Shown: positions 8,610 through 17,752, counted from the first letter of the stretch. The stretch is DNA of 64,000 nt from Pseudomonadota bacterium (GCA_963204905.1 CAUJJN010000221.1:1-64000); one strand, 5' to 3'. The notes: a model not told the origin generated them from the letters alone. Program-made: numbers and translations.

Positions 8610-8992
8610 CGCCAAAGGCCGTAGCTGGCCCATTTCGATTCCGGGATAGGCTGCCCCAAACGATAGCTGAAAGCGGTGACTTTCATGCCGTCGGGCGTGC
8701 CGGTGCAGGAAAACGAGAACTGATACCAGCGACCGCCGCTGCGAAACGCACCACCCGCTCCCGTAACCGTATTTCCGGAATGTCGCGGATGCGACACCAC
8801 ATCGGTCTTGGCGCGATCCGGATGGTAGGGGTTGGAATCCCGCGCAATCTGTTTCATCGCATAAAGGTCGCAGACCTGCTCGAGCCGCGTCTGCGGATCG
8901 AGTTTGCTCAGGCTGGCGAGAAACCGGGCGTCGGACGCGAAGGCTGACGCTGCCGGGGTCAGCAAGATCGCGAGAGACATGATGAACTTCAT
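8606..8992 (-). CDS. DUF930-type secreted protein
   Basis: A 128-residue protein with an N-terminal signal peptide (MKFIMSLAILLTPAASAFAS, cut likely after the Ala-Ser region). The mature part has LDPQTRLEQVCDLYAMKQI, HSGNTVTGAGGAFRSGGRWYQFSFSC and ESKWASYGLW, which I recognise as the DUF930 pattern; two Cys are placed to form a disulfide. The function of the family is unknown; the predicted location is periplasmic. Confidence 0.75.
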   Translation of the reverse strand: MKFIMSLAILLTPAASAFASDARFLASLSKLDPQTRLEQVCDLYAMKQIARDSNPYHPDRAKTDVVSHPRHSGNTVTGAGGAFRSGGRWYQFSFSCTGTPDGMKVTAFSYRLGQPIPESKWASYGLWR

Positions 8993-9535
8993 TGCAGGAC
9001 CATGGCAATCAGGATGACGCGGAGGGTGAAGGGCGTCGCGGAATGGATCACGCGCCTGTTCGCTTAACCGATTACCCTCGCCGGCTCAAGACAACACGAT
9101 CATGGTCGGTCGTATGATTGCCGCACGGGGCCAAATGCCGAGCCGTCCGGCAGGGGCAGGCCGGCCTCCCGCATGGGGTTGTGGGCGTCGCGATCGGATT
9201 GCCCGCCTGCGTGGCTAACTCGTCTGACTTCTCCAGGTACTTGCATTTACACGCGTTTGTGGTGCTCACGATGGCTTTCGCCAGGGACTCGGACCCGTGC
9301 CCCGCGCCCCTATTCATGCCCTTGGATCGGGGGATTGTCAGGATTGTCTGACTTGTGGCCGGCTCTTCTGACGTGCTGTCGTTTCTTTCCGCGTTGAGCC
9401 AGCAGCCGTGTTTTGGATCTTTGATCTTCATCAATGAGCGGCCCCGGGGCATGCGTGTATATGATCATTCGAATCCAAAGCCGGTGCTGAGGGCAGCACC
9501 CGCAATTGCGAATTTTGATGTTGGGGGACAATTTC
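8993..9535. other. 543-bp intergenic region upstream of ccoN
   Basis: No convincing gene. A minus-strand open frame at 9072..9452 encodes 126 residues with no recognisable family, and it would cover the ccoN control region, so I do not call it. The right end holds the FixK/FNR box at 9421..9434 and a TATATGAT -10-like stretch at 9458..9465. Confidence 0.6.
9421..9434 (+). promoter_or_regulatory. FixK/FNR anaerobox of the cbb3 oxidase operon
   Basis: TTGATCTTCATCAA is a perfect match to the TTGAT-N4-ATCAA consensus of FNR/FixK/FnrN activators. A -10-like TATAT/TATGAT follows about 30 bases downstream, which puts a start site near 9469-9472 and the box near -41, the class II activator position. 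The ccoN start codon is 102 bases past the box. Low-oxygen induction by a FixK-type regulator is expected. Confidence 0.92.
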
Positions 9536-11158
9536 ATGAAATACGGCTCGGGGATTATCCTCGGTGGAGCACTGTGTTACCTTACGTTGCTTGCCGCCGC
9601 TTTTGCGGTCGACGAGCCGTTCCGGCAGCATATGTGGATCGCGGTTTTCGTGCTTGCCGCGTTCACCATCATTTTGATGCGGAAGACGAGTTTCGAGCCG
9701 CAGGCGGCGGTCGATGAAACCGCCTACATGGACGAGCCGATCCGCTATGGCGTCATCGCGACGGTCTTCTGGGGCGTTGTCGGCTTTCTCGTCGGCGTGG
9801 TCATCGCCATTCAGCTCGCATTTCCCGATCTCAACTTCGAGCCGTGGCTGAATTTCGGCCGTGTGCGTCCGTTGCACACGTCGGCGGTGATTTTCGCATT
9901 CGGCGGAAATGCGCTGATCGCGAGCTCGTTCTATGTGGTGCAGCGGACCTGTCGCGCGCGCCTGTTCGGTGGCGACCTGGTGTGGTTCGTGTTCTGGGGC
10001 TACCAGTTTTTCATCATCATGGCGGCGACCGGCTACCTGCTCGGTATCACCCAGTCGCGCGAGTACGCCGAACCGGAGTGGTACGTTGACCTCTGGCTGA
10101 CGATCGTCTGGGTGGCCTATCTCGTCGTCTTCATGGGAACGCTGCTGCGGCGACGCGAACCTCACATCTACGTGGCCAACTGGTTTTACCTGTCCTTCAT
10201 CATCACCATCGCGATGTTGCACGTGATCAACAACCTCGCGATGCCGGCCTCGATTGTCGGATCGAAGAGCTATTCCGCGTTTTCAGGCGTGCAGGATGCG
10301 GTCACGCAATGGTGGTACGGCCATAATGCGGTGGCGTTCTTCCTGACGGTGCCGTTCCTGGCGATGATGTACTATTTCGTGCCGAAGCAGGTGGATCGTC
10401 CGATCTATTCTTATCGCCTGTCCATCGTTCACTTCTGGTCGATCATCTTCCTGTATATCTGGGCCGGTCCACACCATCTGCACTACACGGCGGTTCCTGA
10501 CTGGGCGCAGACGCTCGGCATGGTGTTCTCCATCATGCTCTGGATGCCATCGTGGGGCGGCATGATCAACGGCCTGATGACGCTGTCCGGCGCGTGGGAC
10601 AAGATCAGGACCGACCCGATCGTGCGCCTGATGGTGGCCGCCATAGCCTTCTACGGCATGGCCACGTTCGAAGGCCCGATGCTGTCGATCAAGTCGGTTA
10701 ACTCACTGTCGCACTACACCGACTGGACCATCGCGCATGTCCACGCGGGCGCTTTGGGATGGAACGGCATGATCACTTTCGCCGCCGTCTACTTCCTGAC
10801 GCCGAAATTGTGGGGACGCGAACGGTTGTATTCGATCCGCATGATCAACTGGCACTTCTGGCTGGCGACGCTTGGCATCGTGCTCTACGCCTCGTCGATG
10901 TGGGTATCGGGCATCATGCAAGGGCTGATGTGGCGCGAATACGATGAGCAGGGCTTCCTTGTTTACTCTTTCGCCGAGACGGTGGCCGCGATGCACCCCT
11001 ACTACGTGATGCGTGTATCGGGCGGCTTGTTCTATCTCGTCGGCGGCTTGCTGATGGCGTGGAACGTCTATCAAACCATTCGAGGTCGAATCCGCAAGGA
11101 AACACCGATGGGAATGGCGCTGCCGACGCATGGCGCCACCATGCAGCCTGCCCAGTAA
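9536..11158 (+). CDS. ccoN: Cytochrome c oxidase cbb3-type, catalytic subunit I
   Basis: A 540-residue, twelve-helix heme-copper oxidase subunit. It holds low-spin heme b and the heme b3-CuB centre that reduces oxygen to water while pumping protons. Visible ligands are the His in [12 protein letters not shown], the CuB region [15 protein letters not shown], the His pair in [15 protein letters not shown] and the two His of [11 protein letters not shown]. The ATG at 9536 has GGGGGAC upstream; the frame is open ten codons earlier without a site. It is the first gene of ccoNOQP, with 12 bases to ccoO, behind a perfect FixK box. Confidence 0.97.
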   Translation: MKYGSGIILGGALCYLTLLAAAFAVDEPFRQHMWIAVFVLAAFTIILMRKTSFEPQAAVDETAYMDEPIRYGVIATVFWGVVGFLVGVVIAIQLAFPDLNFEPWLNFGRVRPLHTSAVIFAFGGNALIASSFYVVQRTCRARLFGGDLVWFVFWGYQFFIIMAATGYLLGITQSREYAEPEWYVDLWLTIVWVAYLVVFMGTLLRRREPHIYVANWFYLSFIITIAMLHVINNLAMPASIVGSKSYSAFSGVQDAVTQWWYGHNAVAFFLTVPFLAMMYYFVPKQVDRPIYSYRLSIVHFWSIIFLYIWAGPHHLHYTAVPDWAQTLGMVFSIMLWMPSWGGMINGLMTLSGAWDKIRTDPIVRLMVAAIAFYGMATFEGPMLSIKSVNSLSHYTDWTIAHVHAGALGWNGMITFAAVYFLTPKLWGRERLYSIRMINWHFWLATLGIVLYASSMWVSGIMQGLMWREYDEQGFLVYSFAETVAAMHPYYVMRVSGGLFYLVGGLLMAWNVYQTIRGRIRKETPMGMALPTHGATMQPAQ

Positions 11159-11170
11159 GGAGCGCGATTC

Positions 11171-11902
11171 ATGTCCATTCTGAAGAATCACTCCAAGCTC
11201 GAAAAGAGCGCGACGTGGCTGCTGATCGCGTCGCTCGCTGTGGTGACCGTCGGTGGTCTCGTGGAGATCGCACCGCTCTTCTATCTGCAGAACACGATCG
11301 AGAAGGTAGAGGGAATGCGTCCCTATACCCCGCTTGAGCTTGCTGGGCGCGACATCTATGTCCGTGAAGGTTGCTATGCCTGCCATTCGCAGATGATCCG
11401 CCCATTCCGTGACGAGGTCGAACGCTATGGTCATTACAGCCTTGCGGCGGAATCGATGTACGATCATTCGTTTCAATGGGGATCGAAGCGCACGGGCCCA
11501 GATCTCGCGCGCGTAGGCCAGCGTTACTCGAACGAGTGGCATGTCCAGCATCTGATAGAGCCGCGTTCAGTGGTGCCGGAATCGGTGATGCCAAGCTATG
11601 CCTTCCTGAAAGACAAGCCGCTGGATGTGAAATTGGCGGCGATCAATCTGAAGGCTAATCGTCGGGTCGGCGTGCCCTATACCGATGAGATGATTGCCAA
11701 CGCCGCGGCTGACATGAAGACTCAGGCCAATCCGGATGCTGAAAGCAAGGGACTGGAGGCCCGCTACCCCAAGGTGAAGGTCGCCAACTACGACGGCAAC
11801 AAGGATGTGCTGACGGAGATGGATGCGCTTGTCGCCTATCTGCAGATGCTGGGTACGCTGGTCGATTTCTCGACCTACGACGAATCCACCGGCTATCGCT
11901 GA
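11171..11902 (+). CDS. ccoO: Cytochrome c oxidase cbb3-type, subunit II (monoheme)
   Basis: A 243-residue membrane-anchored c-type cytochrome. One N-terminal membrane helix (about residues 15-38) is followed by a periplasmic domain with the heme c motif CYACHSQ near residue 72 and the Met-containing [11 protein letters not shown]. It passes electrons from CcoP to CcoN. AAGGAG precedes the ATG at ideal spacing. The length is typical of the family, and the gene sits between ccoN and ccoQ as usual. Confidence 0.97.
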   Translation: MSILKNHSKLEKSATWLLIASLAVVTVGGLVEIAPLFYLQNTIEKVEGMRPYTPLELAGRDIYVREGCYACHSQMIRPFRDEVERYGHYSLAAESMYDHSFQWGSKRTGPDLARVGQRYSNEWHVQHLIEPRSVVPESVMPSYAFLKDKPLDVKLAAINLKANRRVGVPYTDEMIANAAADMKTQANPDAESKGLEARYPKVKVANYDGNKDVLTEMDALVAYLQMLGTLVDFSTYDESTGYR

Positions 11903-11912
11903 GGAGGTTGGA

Positions 11913-12065
11913 ATGGAGACTTATACCGCCATGCGCCATTTCGCCGACAGCTGGGGGCTGCTCGCCATGGCCCTGTTCTTTGTCGGCGCCGTGATTTTCG
12001 CGTTTCGTCCCGGCAGCCGCTCGCGCGCAGATGAAGCCGCCCGCATCCCTCTCAAGGACGACTGA
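11913..12065 (+). CDS. ccoQ: Cytochrome c oxidase cbb3-type, subunit IV
   Basis: A 50-residue protein with one membrane helix (SWGLLAMALFFVGAVIFAF) and the short polar tail FRPGSRSRADEAARIPLKDD, typical of CcoQ/FixQ. GAGGAGG lies six bases before the ATG. It stabilises the interaction of CcoP with the CcoNO core. One base separates its stop from the ccoP ATG, so the two are translationally coupled. Confidence 0.92.
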   Translation: METYTAMRHFADSWGLLAMALFFVGAVIFAFRPGSRSRADEAARIPLKDD

Positions 12066-12066
12066 T

Positions 12067-12939
12067 ATGAGCGACAAACAGATCGACGAATTTTCCGGCG
12101 TTCCCACAACCGGTCATGAATGGGACGGCATCAAAGAACTTGATAATCCGATGCCGCGTTGGTGGCTGATCGTCTACTATGCCACCATCGTGTGGGCGGC
12201 CGTTTACGTGATCGCTTATCCGGCCTGGCCTCTCGTACGCACCGCGACCACCGGCCTGCTCGGCTATTCGAGCCGTGGCGATGTCAGAGCGGAGTTGAAT
12301 GCCGCGAAAGCCGCAAAGGCGGACTATATCGCGGCCATCGCCGCCAAGCCCGTGAAGGAAATTCTCGCCGACGACAAGCTGCGAACCTTCGCGGCGGCTG
12401 CGGGCGCGGCGGCGTTCAAGGTGAACTGCGTGCAGTGTCACGGTTCCGGCGCGCAAGGCTCCGCTGGTTACCCGAATCTCAACGATGACGATTGGCTGTG
12501 GGGAGGCTCTCCCGAGCAGATCCAGCAGACGATCGCTCATGGGATTCGCTATGCCGAGGATCCGAACACACGCGTCGCGGAAATGCCGGCCTTCGCCGAA
12601 ATTCTTCAACCGAAGCAGATCACCCAGGTCGCGTCATTTGTCGCCTCTTTGTCGAACAAGGCCGAGAACGCCAGCCCCGAAGACATCGCCGCGGGCAAGG
12701 AAGTCTTCGCGCAGAATTGCGCATCCTGTCACGGTGACAACGGCAAGGGGAATCGTGAATTCGGCGCTCCTAACCTGACCGACGCCATCTGGCTTTACGG
12801 ATCGACGCCGGCTGCCATCGCCGCGCAGATCAGGGCGCCGAAGCATGGTGTGATGCCAGCCTGGGGCGTTCGTCTCGGCGATACGACGGTCAAGGAGCTG
12901 ACGGTTTATATCCATTCGCTTGGAGGCGGTGAGCCGTAA
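12067..12939 (+). CDS. ccoP: Cytochrome c oxidase cbb3-type, subunit III (diheme)
   Basis: A 290-residue diheme cytochrome c. The N-terminal part has GHEWDGIKELDNPMPRWW and one or two membrane segments (LIVYYATIVWAAVYVIAY); the periplasmic part carries two heme motifs, NCVQCH (near residue 123) and NCASCH (near residue 219), each followed by a Met ligand region (AEMPAFAEIL, HGVMPAWG). It receives electrons from soluble cytochrome c. The ATG at 12067 matches the family N-terminus. Confidence 0.97.
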   Translation: MSDKQIDEFSGVPTTGHEWDGIKELDNPMPRWWLIVYYATIVWAAVYVIAYPAWPLVRTATTGLLGYSSRGDVRAELNAAKAAKADYIAAIAAKPVKEILADDKLRTFAAAAGAAAFKVNCVQCHGSGAQGSAGYPNLNDDDWLWGGSPEQIQQTIAHGIRYAEDPNTRVAEMPAFAEILQPKQITQVASFVASLSNKAENASPEDIAAGKEVFAQNCASCHGDNGKGNREFGAPNLTDAIWLYGSTPAAIAAQIRAPKHGVMPAWGVRLGDTTVKELTVYIHSLGGGEP

Positions 12940-13058
12940 GGCTAAGCGGCGATCAACGCGCGAGTTCTGGCCGTGCGGCCACTCCCGGAGCGGGCGCGCG
13001 GCCGGAGCTCGCTTTGCAAAGAAGGTCGGCGCTTCTGAAGCTCCGCTGGAGACAGACA

Positions 13059-14618
13059 ATGATTGAGGCGCCGGAGATAGAGACGTTTGACGCGACAGCG
13101 GTGAATTCAGCGCGCGTTCGTCAACCGCTTTATGCATCTCGGAAGAAAATCTTCCCGAAGAGAGCTGAAGGGCGCTTCCGACGATTCAAATGGATCGTGA
13201 TGCTAATCACGCTTGGCATCTATTATCTAACGCCATGGCTGCGCTGGAATCGTGGCCCGCACGCGCCGGATCAGGGTGTGCTGGTCGATCTCGCCAACCG
13301 GAGGTTCTATTTTTTTCCCATCGAAATCTGGCCGCAAGAATTCTACTTCGTCGCCGGTCTTCTCATCATGGCAGGTTTCGGGCTTTTTCTGCTGACGTCG
13401 ACAGTGGGGCGAGCATGGTGCGGCTACACCTGTCCGCAGACGGTGTGGGTTGATCTGTTTCTGGTCGTTGAACGCGCCATCGAAGGCGAGCGCAACGCCC
13501 GTATCAAGCTCGATGCAGCCCCATGGTCGGCCAACAAGTTGTTCAGGCGCGTTTCGAAGCACCTGATATGGCTGGTCATCGCTGTCGCGACCGGAGGCGC
13601 TTGGATTTTCTATTTTGCCGACGCGCCGACATTGCTTCGCGGTTTCCTGACTGGCCAGGCCGCGCCGGTTGCCTATATCACGGTCGCGATCCTAACCGGA
13701 ACGACCTACGTTTTCGGCGGTCTGATGCGCGAGCAGGTGTGCACCTATATGTGCCCGTGGCCTCGTATCCAGGCGGCGATGCTTGACGAGAACTCGCTGA
13801 CTGTCACCTATAATGACTGGCGCGGTGAGCCACGCTCGCGTCACACCAAGAAAGCTGCTGCCACGGGACAGGCGGTCGGTGATTGCGTCGATTGCAACGC
13901 CTGCGTTGCCGTTTGCCCGATGGGCATCGATATCCGCGACGGGCAGCAGCTTGAATGCATCACCTGTGCGCTGTGTATCGACGCTTGTGACAGCGTCATG
14001 GACAAGATCGGCAAGGACCGCGGATTGATTGCCTATGCGACGTTGGCGGAGTACCAATCAAACATGGCGCTGGCGACGATGGGTGGTACATCCCCGATCG
14101 ATCCGGCCAGGGTGCGTGGTATCGACGGCAAGCTTTCCGACAAGGCCTCGACGTTCCATATCAGAAAGTTGCTGAGGCCGCGCACCTTGATCTATTTCGC
14201 GGCCTGGTCACTGGTTGGTCTTGGCCTTCTCTTTGCGCTGCTCACGCGTGATCGCCTTCAGGTGAATGTACTGGCGGATCGCAATCCGCAGTTCGTCGTC
14301 CTGTCGGATGGCTCGATCCGCAACGGCTATACGGTCAAGGTTCTCAACATGATTCCGGAGCCGCGCACCATCATTGTATCGTTGCAGGGATTGCCAGGAG
14401 CTGAGATGAGCGTCGTCGGCATGGATCACCCGGCGGATCGCTCCTTTGCTGTCGAGGTCGAGCCGGACAGGCTGAAGACGCTCAAGGTTTTTGTACGCCA
14501 GCCGCGCGAGAATATTGTTGGCGCGACACAGCATTTCACGTTTGAGGTCCAGGACAAGGCGAGCTCCGAACACGACCGCTACGAAGCGACGTTCGACGCT
14601 CCGGATATGAGCAGATGA
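13059..14618 (+). CDS. ccoG: Cytochrome c oxidase accessory protein CcoG (FixG)
   Basis: A 519-residue polyferredoxin-like membrane protein. Membrane segments lie near residues 46-62, 95-115, 165-185, 200-220 and 385-405. Two 4Fe-4S clusters are encoded by CVDCNACVAVCP and CITCALCIDAC, with further Cys in WCGYTCPQTVW and QVCTYMCPWPR. The C-terminus is an Ig-like FixG domain. CcoG reduces Cu(II) for CuB-site assembly of cbb3 oxidase. It starts 119 bases after ccoP with no second anaerobox seen, so it is probably read through from the ccoN promoter. It overlaps fixH by ATGA. Confidence 0.95.
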   Translation: MIEAPEIETFDATAVNSARVRQPLYASRKKIFPKRAEGRFRRFKWIVMLITLGIYYLTPWLRWNRGPHAPDQGVLVDLANRRFYFFPIEIWPQEFYFVAGLLIMAGFGLFLLTSTVGRAWCGYTCPQTVWVDLFLVVERAIEGERNARIKLDAAPWSANKLFRRVSKHLIWLVIAVATGGAWIFYFADAPTLLRGFLTGQAAPVAYITVAILTGTTYVFGGLMREQVCTYMCPWPRIQAAMLDENSLTVTYNDWRGEPRSRHTKKAAATGQAVGDCVDCNACVAVCPMGIDIRDGQQLECITCALCIDACDSVMDKIGKDRGLIAYATLAEYQSNMALATMGGTSPIDPARVRGIDGKLSDKASTFHIRKLLRPRTLIYFAAWSLVGLGLLFALLTRDRLQVNVLADRNPQFVVLSDGSIRNGYTVKVLNMIPEPRTIIVSLQGLPGAEMSVVGMDHPADRSFAVEVEPDRLKTLKVFVRQPRENIVGATQHFTFEVQDKASSEHDRYEATFDAPDMSR

Positions 14619-15109
14619 CCATGGCGAGCAGAACACGCGAATTCACCGGCTGGCATATGCTGGCTATCATGGTAGCTTTCTTCTCCGTCATTATCACGGT
14701 GAACCTGACGATGGCATACATGGCGCGTTCGAGCTGGACGGGACTCGTCGCCGAAAATACCCATATCGCCAGTCGGGAATTCAACGCGAAGGCGGCGGAG
14801 GGGCGCGCTCAGGCGGCGCTGGGATGGACTTCGGAGTTTTCCGTCACCGAGGGCAAGGTCAGGTACAAGCTCACCGACAAAGCGGGTAATGTCGTGATGG
14901 CGAAGCGGGCGACGGCGAGTTTCCGCCGCCCCGCCTATGAGGCAGAGGATCAGGATGTCGTTCTGACATCTCAGGCGGATGGCTGGTTGGTGTCGCCGGT
15001 TGCCTTGCGCGATGGCATCTGGAGTGTGGAAATCAGCGCCGAAGTTGGTCTCGCTCACCCCTATCGTGACATGCGACGCCTGACCTTGCGCGACGGGCTT
15101 CCTCAGTAG
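14615..15109 (+). CDS. fixH: FixH-family cbb3 oxidase assembly protein
   Basis: A 164-residue protein with a single N-terminal membrane helix (GWHMLAIMVAFFSVIITVNLTMAYMA) and a periplasmic beta domain with SFRRPAYEAEDQDVVL and GIWSVEISAE, the FixH pattern. Its ATG overlaps the ccoG stop. FixH assists cbb3 maturation, probably with the copper exporter FixI. In most relatives fixI and fixS follow directly, but here the frame ends and no P-type ATPase sequence is found in the next 270 bases before the tRNA. Confidence 0.92.
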   Translation: MTMASRTREFTGWHMLAIMVAFFSVIITVNLTMAYMARSSWTGLVAENTHIASREFNAKAAEGRAQAALGWTSEFSVTEGKVRYKLTDKAGNVVMAKRATASFRRPAYEAEDQDVVLTSQADGWLVSPVALRDGIWSVEISAEVGLAHPYRDMRRLTLRDGLPQ

Positions 15110-15376
15110 TTGAGGTCAAACCATTCGCTGAACGCGACGATCGCGCTGGCGTCGCTGCGGACGATTTGTTTGGGCAAGTGCCATTGCAGTACAGCGTCGG
15201 TCGGTCTTGCGCACTTGAAGATGTCCGGAATCAATCGCGCGCCGGCGCGTTTGATCGGGCGAATGTGAGTGCTCCATAAATCACAGATCGGGACCTGAAC
15301 CCCTTGTGTCGCCCGACTAGCGAACCCCGGCGCAACCTGATAGGAAGGCATCAGCCTGCGCCGCGTCGCAGGGCGT
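15110..15376. other. Gap where fixI would be expected
   Basis: No recognisable gene. None of the plus-strand frames shows copper-ATPase motifs. A minus-strand frame (15103..15351, 82 codons, ending FSEWFDLNY) is open but matches nothing I know and has no clear start site. It could be a gene remnant. Confidence 0.5.
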
Positions 15377-15453
15377 GGTCCCGTAGCTCAGCCGGATAGA
15401 GCGACGGTTTCCTAAACCGTAGGTCGGAAGTTCGAGTCTTCCCGGGATCGCCA
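15377..15453 (+). tRNA. tRNA-Arg (anticodon CCT)
   Basis: The 77-base sequence folds into a full cloverleaf. The acceptor stem GGTCCCG pairs with CGGGATC (one G-T), the D stem is GCTC/GAGC, the anticodon stem ACGGT/ACCGT encloses TTCCTAA with CCT in the middle, and the T arm is GGAAG-TTCGAGT-CTTCC. The discriminator is G and the CCA end is encoded. It decodes AGG. tRNA 3' ends are frequent integration sites, and the catabolic region to the right begins here, but I found no integrase and no second copy of the tRNA end. Confidence 0.97.
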
Positions 15454-15742
15454 CTCATTTCGATGCAAGCAGCCGAATAAACGCTGGTATCTCTTTCAGA
15501 CGCGCAATTCATTCTGGCGTTGATTTCGAGACTTTGGCGCATTTCTTATGCGTTCCTTCAATCCTCAATCGTTTCAGCTTTGAGCAACGAGAATCGGTCG
15601 CCAGAAAATTTGAAGTCGATCCGTCCCTCTGCGGAGAGCAATACTTTTCAGACTGAAGATGGAGGGCCGGCGCTGGCATCATGGCGCGTAGGATAGCCGT
15701 AGCGTTTACGCGGAATATTGCTGGCGTCTCAGTCCGGCCGAG
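15454..15742. other. Intergenic region after the tRNA
   Basis: No supported gene. A minus-strand frame of 84 codons (15509..15763) has no recognisable domain and runs into the TetR operator. The base composition is lower in G+C than the cco operon. No terminator with a T-run was seen after the tRNA. Confidence 0.45.
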
Positions 15743-15775
15743 TTGACAACAAACATGAGGCATGCATCATGTTTG
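15743..15775 (+). promoter_or_regulatory. Promoter with palindromic operator of the TetR gene
   Basis: A TTGACA -35 box at 15743..15748 is followed by CATCAT (four of six matches to a -10) at 15765..15770. Between and across them lies a 26-base near-perfect palindrome at 15750..15775, with nine-base arms CAAACATGA and TCATGTTTG around a GCATGC core. The placement is that of an operator that blocks RNA polymerase. No second copy was found upstream of the transporter operon, so the simplest reading is self-repression with read-through control of the operon. Confidence 0.7.
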
Positions 15776-15778
15776 CCA

Positions 15779-16450
15779 ATGAAATCTGGAGAGACCGCTA
15801 TTTCGAAGCCCGTTCCCAAAACCAAGCGGGGGGTGCGAACACGCGCGGCGTTGTTACGGGCTGCTGAGAAGTGCTTTGGTGATAGAGGATTCCATGCCGT
15901 ATCGGTCAGCGACATAACTGAAGAGGCGGGGATCGCAATTGGTACGTTTTACCTCTACTTCGCCGACAAGCTTGAGGTGTTTCGTGCCGTCGTTGATTTG
16001 ATACAGACAGAGTTGCGGCTGCATCTGCGTAATTCGGGCGCGGACGATCGATTGTCTCGCGAGAGGCAGGGGATGTGCGATTTTTTGGCGTTTGCGTGTG
16101 ACAGGCCCAAGATGTTCAGGATCCTGCAAGAATCCTACATCGTCGATTCAGATATTTACTTCGCTTACTTCGAGGGAATTGCTGCAAGTTATGCGAAGCG
16201 ACTGAAGGCCGCGCAGAAAAGCAAGCAGATCGTTGAAGGCGATCCGGATATTCAGGCATGGTGCCTGATTGCGATCAGTAATTTTTTGGGAATGCGCTAT
16301 TCGCGTAAGGAGATGCGAAAATCGAGGCACCAGGCCATTGTCAAGACGGCGGCCGATTTCATCACCTTCGGGTTGGCCCCGGAGGGTCGCGGCAGGGACG
16401 ACGCTTCACGGCGTCCATCGCTACGGCTCGGTCGTAAGAAGCTAAAGTGA
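15779..16450 (+). CDS. TetR-family transcriptional regulator
   Basis: A 223-residue TetR regulator. The N-terminal helix-turn-helix reads RGVRTRAALLRAAEKCFGDRGFHAVSVSDITEEAGIAIGTFYLYFADK across several segments; the C-terminal ligand domain is family-variable (about residues 70-200). I place the start at the ATG 15779, because the in-frame codons upstream lie inside the palindromic operator. With a start site near 15777 the mRNA would be nearly leaderless, and no ribosome site is visible. It precedes the ABC-ligase-crotonase operon by 106 bases and likely controls it, with an acyl-CoA or aromatic acid as possible inducer. Confidence 0.9.
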   Translation: MKSGETAISKPVPKTKRGVRTRAALLRAAEKCFGDRGFHAVSVSDITEEAGIAIGTFYLYFADKLEVFRAVVDLIQTELRLHLRNSGADDRLSRERQGMCDFLAFACDRPKMFRILQESYIVDSDIYFAYFEGIAASYAKRLKAAQKSKQIVEGDPDIQAWCLIAISNFLGMRYSRKEMRKSRHQAIVKTAADFITFGLAPEGRGRDDASRRPSLRLGRKKLK

Positions 16451-16556
16451 TGATGCAGCAGCGGATGGAGTGTGGCTGTTGTTCCTACGATAAGAGCGGG
16501 TTGGCCACGAATTGTTTTTCACTCGCGACGTGCGGGTACATCAAGGGAGCTCTAGA

Positions 16557-17741
16557 ATGATGGCGCGGTTCACGGGGTGGGGGCTGGCATTGGCGCTGAG
16601 CCTCAGCATGACTTATGGCGCTGACGCGCGCGAGATCAAGATCGCGCATGTCTACGACAAGACCGGAACGCTCGAGGCGTATGCCAAGCAGACGCAGAAC
16701 GGCCTGTTGCTGGGGCTCGAATACGCCACCAAGGGCACGATGACGATCGGCAACGACAAGCTTGTGGTCATCGAGCGGGACAATCAGGGCAAACCAGATG
16801 TCGCCAAGGCGCAACTCGCCGCGGCTTATAGTGACGATAACGCCGATATCGCGGTCGGGCCGACGTCGTCCAACAACGCCCTGGCGATGCTCCCGGTCGC
16901 GGAGGAGTACCGCAAGATCCTGTTGGTGGAGCCGGCGGTGGCTGACTCGATCACCGGTGATAAATGGAATCGCTATATCTTCCGCACTGGCCGCAATTCG
17001 TCGCAGGATGCGATCGCCAATGCCGTGGCGCTGGACAAGGAAGGTGTCTTCGTCGCCACGCTGGCGCAGGATTACGCGTTCGGGCGCGACGGTATCAAGG
17101 CGTTCAAGACCGCGATGAAGAAGGCGAAAATCGTCCACGAAGAGTATCTGCCGATCAATACGGCGGACTTCACCGCGGGCGCGCAGCGGCTGTTCGATTC
17201 CCTGAAGGACAAACCTGGTCGCAAGATCATCTTCATCCTGTGGGCGGGATCTGGCAATCCATTCAAGATCGCTGATCTCGACCCGAAGCGGTATGGCATC
17301 GAAATCGCGGCGCAAGGCAACATTCTGCCGGCCATGGTGCCTTACAAACAACTTGTCGGGATGGAGGGCGCCACCTACTACTATTACGGCATCCCGAAGA
17401 ATCCCATCAACGACTGGCTCGTCGCCGAGCATCAGAAGCGCTTCAATTCTCCGCCTGACTTCTTTACGGCGGGTGGCATGGCCGCGGGCATCGCAATTGT
17501 CGAGGCCATCAAGAAGACCGGCGGCAAGACCGACACCGAGTCCCTGATCAAGGCCATGGAGGGCATGTCGTTCGAAACGCCGAAGGGAAAGATGACGTTC
17601 CGTCCGGAGGATCATCAGGCGATGCAGTCGATGTATCATTTCCGCATCGCCGCCGATCCGAATTTGGCCTGGGGTGTGCCAGAGCTGGTTCGCGAACTGA
17701 AGCCTGAGGACATGAACGTTCCGATCCAGAACAAGCGCTGA
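16557..17741 (+). CDS. ABC transporter substrate-binding protein, branched-chain amino acid type
   Basis: A 394-residue periplasmic binding protein of the Leu/Ile/Val class (type 1 fold). A signal peptide (MMARFTGWGLALALSLSMTYGADA) is followed by REIKIAHVYDKTGTLEAYAKQTQNG and the family's AVGPTSSNNALAMLPVAEEYRKI. The ATG at 16557 has GGGAG upstream; the frame is open earlier without one. In alphaproteobacteria such proteins often bind aromatic or dicarboxylic acids rather than amino acids. It is the first structural gene of a complete importer operon that includes an acyl-CoA ligase. Confidence 0.93.
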   Translation: MMARFTGWGLALALSLSMTYGADAREIKIAHVYDKTGTLEAYAKQTQNGLLLGLEYATKGTMTIGNDKLVVIERDNQGKPDVAKAQLAAAYSDDNADIAVGPTSSNNALAMLPVAEEYRKILLVEPAVADSITGDKWNRYIFRTGRNSSQDAIANAVALDKEGVFVATLAQDYAFGRDGIKAFKTAMKKAKIVHEEYLPINTADFTAGAQRLFDSLKDKPGRKIIFILWAGSGNPFKIADLDPKRYGIEIAAQGNILPAMVPYKQLVGMEGATYYYYGIPKNPINDWLVAEHQKRFNSPPDFFTAGGMAAGIAIVEAIKKTGGKTDTESLIKAMEGMSFETPKGKMTFRPEDHQAMQSMYHFRIAADPNLAWGVPELVRELKPEDMNVPIQNKR

Positions 17742-17752
17742 TCGCATCGGCC

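Noticed and set aside
9072..9452. 126-codon minus-strand frame upstream of ccoN
   Set aside because: No recognisable family, no ribosome site, and it overlaps the FixK box; kept only as a note in the intergenic entry.
9431..10222. 263-codon minus-strand frame over ccoN
   Set aside because: Antisense to ccoN, whose heme ligands are intact; the frame has no start site or domain.
10703..11551. 282-codon minus-strand frame over ccoN/ccoO
   Set aside because: Antisense shadow; charged, low-complexity translation.
15103..15351. 82-codon minus-strand frame between fixH and the tRNA
   Set aside because: Open and not obviously artefactual, but no known family and no clear start; not enough to call a gene.
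15351..15542. Minus-strand open frame containing GKTRTSDLRFRKPSLYPAELRDH
   Set aside because: This is the well-known false protein read from the antisense strand of a tRNA gene; the tRNA-Arg at 15377 explains it.
16485..17747. 420-codon open frame on the minus strand
   Set aside because: It is antisense to the clearly coding ABC binding protein at 16557..17741 and shows a high-GC artefact composition (His/Arg/Asp-rich) without any domain.
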